Below, one piece after another: positions 61,726-64,000 of a DNA stretch of 64,000 nt; the first letter of the stretch is position 1, and the number at the start of each line of letters is the position of its first letter. Origin of the DNA: JBNJFY01 sp051747265 (GTDB taxonomy: Bacteria; Bacteroidota; Rhodothermia; Balneolales; Balneolaceae). The notes beneath the pieces are model-generated. The model ran no database searches. It saw nothing but the letters and a program-made list of their open reading frames with translations, and was not told where the DNA came from. The position numbers and the translations under genes were made by a program. The stretch lies in NCBI GenBank assembly GCA_051747265.1, contig JBNJFY010000001.1, positions 992,001 through 1,056,000 on the forward strand, written 5' to 3'.

Positions 61726-61910
61726 GCAGTAGGCAGTAGGCAATTGGCAGTGGGCAGTGGGTTTCTGCTTGTATTTAGAATTTTGACTTTTGTGCCTTAC
61801 CATCATAATCAAAATATGGTAATCCAGCCCGTGCTGATTGCCTATTACTAATTGCTCACTGCCCACTGCTCACTGCCTACTGACAACTGCCTACTGACAA
61901 CTGCCTACTG
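61708..61910. repeat. Inverted-heptamer element D (RND / aat junction)
   Basis: Units such as AGTAGGCAGTAGGCAGTAGG at about 61720-61740 and TGGCAGTGGGCAGTGGG face the reverse-complement units (ACTGCCCACTGCTCACTGCC, CTACTGACAACTGCC) at 61855-61910 over a ~95-base loop. The left arm overlaps the last codons of the RND gene. Confidence 0.8.
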
Positions 61911-61915
61911 AAACT

Positions 61916-62530
61916 ATGGATGTCATCAATCCGGAAACGTTACTGAAAGCCTATGCTAGTGGCCATTTCCCTATGTCGGATAGTCGGGAAGATGCGGGCT
62001 TTACTTGGTACACGGCGCGTTGGCGTGGAATCATCCCCATGGACCGGTTTCATGTATCCAGTAATGTGCAGCGCAAAATTCGTCAGCAGCGTTACCGGGT
62101 ACGGTACGACACCAATTTTAGAGGTGTGATAGAGGCCTGTGCCGACCGCGAATCCACCTGGATTTCGGATGTGCTCATTGACTCCTTCTCCATTTTGCAC
62201 GAAATGGGGTTCGCACACTCGGTAGAGCTTTACGCTCCAGATGAAGATCGGCTGATTGGGGGGCTCTATGGCGTTTCTCTAAAATCGGCGTTCTTTGGGG
62301 AGTCGCTGTTCGATCGCGAACCGGAGATGCACAAAATTGCCCTGTTCTATGGTCATCAAGCACTCCAAAAAGGTGGTTATACGCTTTGGGATACGCAGTT
62401 TTATACCGATCACTTGGCTCAATTTGGCTGCGAGGAGATATCGGCAGAGGAGTACGAAAAACGGCTGGATCGGGCCCTGCAAAAAGAGGCTGAGTTTACG
62501 CCGGTGTATCCCGAGGAGTTGGAGTTGTAA
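61916..62530 (+). CDS. aat: Leucyl/phenylalanyl-tRNA-protein transferase
   Basis: Aat transfers Leu or Phe to N-terminal Lys or Arg for N-degron degradation. Family motifs are GHFPMSDSRED, RGIIPMDRFHVSS, ESTWISDVLIDSFSILHEMG, AHSVELYAPDEDRLIGGLYG, AFFGESLFDREPEMHKIALF and LWDTQFYTDHLAQFGCEEIS. The 204-residue length is normal. The gene starts six bases after heptamer element D. Confidence 0.95.
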   Translation: MDVINPETLLKAYASGHFPMSDSREDAGFTWYTARWRGIIPMDRFHVSSNVQRKIRQQRYRVRYDTNFRGVIEACADRESTWISDVLIDSFSILHEMGFAHSVELYAPDEDRLIGGLYGVSLKSAFFGESLFDREPEMHKIALFYGHQALQKGGYTLWDTQFYTDHLAQFGCEEISAEEYEKRLDRALQKEAEFTPVYPEELEL

Positions 62531-62535
62531 CACTT

Positions 62536-62679
62536 CGTACGTCGGGTAGCTTGCCCGACATTAAATTTCGAGCATCGGTTAGCAAAATTCCTAAATCTGG
62601 ATACCATTTACATCTAATTCAGTCAATTTTTCTCTGCTCATAGCCTTTTGAAAATGTCGGGCAAGCTGCCCGACGTACG
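62536..62679. repeat. REP/BIME-type element, family 1, copy 1
   Basis: Left palindrome CGTACGTCGGGTAGCTTGCC and right palindrome ATGTCGGGCAAGCTGCCCGA bound a 144-bp element. Copy 2 at 63353-63495 has the same ends and orientation. Both flank the REP-associated transposase gene. Confidence 0.85.
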
Positions 62680-62688
62680 TGGTGAAAT

Positions 62689-63327
62689 TTAGCCAGATAG
62701 CTTTTCTTTTAAATAATTGTGTGGCCAATCCTCCCATTTACTGACCAAACCTGCTTTTACGGGGTTGTTCAAGGTGTATTTTATGATTCTTTTCAACTCG
62801 TCCCAATCTCTGACTACATGATCATAGCTTTCGGAATGCCAAAAGGGGCCATTTCGGTCGAGAAGACGATTAGCTTGTAATGCGGTGAAAGACTTCAACT
62901 TTCCTAAAATGTCTGTCACTGGCCTAGGACTGATATCTCGCTCATCCTCATTATCTAATGAGAAGACCATATGCACATGGTTACTCATAATGCAGTAAGC
63001 CAATAAATCATACTCTTCTCCATCCCGATAGTGAATAGCTTCTTTAACTAGTTCTGCTATATTCTCCTGTCGCAACCAATACGGACCAACACTTCCCTCA
63101 TCAAGTTGGTCTTCATATTTGGCAAATGTCTGTTTCTGAATCAGTAATCGATAATTCTCCTTTTCCTCATCTGACTCAACATTCTGAAGATTTTCTTGGA
63201 TTCTTAATCGTTCCTCCTGTAACCCTACAACCGCTTCTTTAGATAAACTATTGGCCAATCGAAAAGTCACAAAATATGTGGAATTATGGGGTTGCCAATA
63301 AGGTAACTTTCTGCGGTAATAGTTCAT
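62689..63327 (-). CDS. REP-associated tyrosine transposase (RAYT, Y1 family)
   Basis: The 212-residue protein has the HUH motif NHVHMVF, the catalytic-Tyr helix WDELKRIIKYTLNNPVKAGL and the family start YYRRKLPYWQPHNSTYFVTF. The Met at 63327 (MNYYRRK) fits the family; an upstream Met at 63378 lies inside a REP palindrome and would add 17 residues. It would act on the flanking palindromes. No separate IS ends are seen. Confidence 0.93.
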   Translation of the reverse strand: MNYYRRKLPYWQPHNSTYFVTFRLANSLSKEAVVGLQEERLRIQENLQNVESDEEKENYRLLIQKQTFAKYEDQLDEGSVGPYWLRQENIAELVKEAIHYRDGEEYDLLAYCIMSNHVHMVFSLDNEDERDISPRPVTDILGKLKSFTALQANRLLDRNGPFWHSESYDHVVRDWDELKRIIKYTLNNPVKAGLVSKWEDWPHNYLKEKLSG

Positions 63328-63352
63328 CCTCTCCTCATTTGATAACTGATTT

Positions 63353-63495
63353 CGTACGTCGGGCAGCTTGCCCGACATTTAATTTCAAGCGTCGGTTAGA
63401 AAAGATTCCAAGTTAGACATCATTTACTTTTTCTTGAGACACAATATATCTGATCGTTGCCTTTTCAAAATGTCGGGCAAGCTGCCCGACGTACG
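63353..63495. repeat. REP/BIME-type element, family 1, copy 2
   Basis: A 143-bp element with the same palindromic ends as copy 1. Its left arm overlaps the extended frame of the transposase and may hold its promoter. Confidence 0.85.
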
Positions 63496-63664
63496 ATTCG
63501 CCCGAAAAATCGTAAATTCCTCTATTGTTGTATCCATACAGCATTTTTTATATAACAGTGTTGTTTCCATACAACGTTAATGGTATAAAAATCAATATTT
63601 ACCCCATATTTGTCACCTAAATACTGCTTATTACTGGCATTTATGTTTTTCGAATAAAACAATC

Positions 63665-64000
63665 ATGGATAATATCTATCAAAAATCACTGCGGAAAGTT
63701 CATTCACACGCTATTTAATCAACAACATCGATTGGCGGGATCGGCTGATCATTATCAAGGGTGCTCGTGGGGTGGGAAAGACAACCCTGCTCCTGCAACA
63801 TATCAAACAAGAGTACGGCCTCTCCGAAAACGTATTATACGTAAGCCTGGATGACATCTGGTTTGCAGAACATCGGCTGACCGAACTTACCCATGACTTT
63901 GTGCAGCACGGAGGCACATATCTATATCTGGATGAAGTTCATAAGTATCCCAATTGGGCTCAAGAAATTAAAAACATCTATGATGATTATCCCGATCTGC
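63665..64000 (+). CDS. AAA ATPase (DUF4143-type), truncated by the window end, probable 5' frameshift
   Basis: The frame read from about 63673 gives SFTRYLINNIDWRDRLIIIK, the Walker A motif GARGVGKTTLL, and Walker B YLYLDEVHKYPNWAQE, typical of the AAA-14/DUF4143 ATPases. The only suitable ATG (63665, MDNIYQK) is out of frame with this by one base, with an A5 run at 63681-63685 between them. So one base may be missing or another start is used. The gene continues past the window. Confidence 0.75.

Overview
The window looks like chromosomal DNA of a moderate-GC, Gram-negative member of the Bacteroidota/Balneolota (Rhodothermia) side of the tree. This is inferred from an rpmB-rpmG-DUF4295 ribosomal cluster, a DUF5687-type ABC permease, UvrA and AGCS proteins of the Bacteroidetes type, signal-peptide plus beta-barrel proteins, and the scarcity of Shine-Dalgarno sequences. 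A named genus cannot be given from the sequence alone. The left end appears origin-proximal: partial mnmG, rsmG and two perfect 16-bp parS sites are followed by gyrA and gyrB. No parA, parB or DnaA-box cluster is visible.

Layout. 1-2.9 kb: mnmG (cut by the window edge), two parS sites, rsmG and an overlapping WYL regulator. 2.9-3.9 kb: a gene-free stretch with hairpins and a degenerate duplication. 3.9-8.4 kb: gyrA and gyrB on the minus strand. 8.7-11.6 kb: L28, L33, DUF4295, YqeY, CvpA and TyrRS. 11.7-19.7 kb: ankyrin protein, CNBD-FHA protein, exonuclease III, MarR, a methyltransferase, uvrB, a chorismate mutase-prephenate dehydrogenase and a response regulator. 20-26.4 kb: TspO, a histidine kinase, a membrane gluzincin, proline dehydrogenase and a TSGGS-repeat protein. 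26.5-34.3 kb: uvrA, the PutP symporter with a 41-residue membrane partner, and a DUF5687/ATPase exporter flanked by two related small membrane proteins. 34.3-43.7 kb: a toxin-antitoxin pair whose toxin is frameshifted at a G9 tract, a J-domain protein, an Lrp regulator, an unidentified structured RNA with a tRNA-like T arm, and assorted enzymes and transporters.

43.7-56 kb is the most accessory part. It has REP-type palindromes, a Phd/RelE pair bracketed by duplicated palindromes, idi, then an AT-rich island of small secreted or membrane ORFs each followed by a repeated ~160-bp element. Beyond it lies a three-gene mevalonate operon (mvaD, phosphomevalonate kinase, and a fused HMG-CoA reductase-mevalonate kinase). 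With idi these encode mevalonate synthesis from HMG-CoA through to the IPP/DMAPP pool; HMG-CoA synthase and thiolase are not in the window. 56-64 kb: a secreted metzincin, an RND/MMPL exporter, aat, a REP-associated transposase between two copies of its palindromic element, and a truncated AAA ATPase.

The window is rich in small dispersed repeats. The clearest is a 128-129-bp MITE-like element in three copies, each flanked by a 5-bp target duplication. There are also four intergenic inverted-heptamer elements and two families of REP palindromes. No rRNA, canonical tRNA, CRISPR array or complete insertion sequence was seen.
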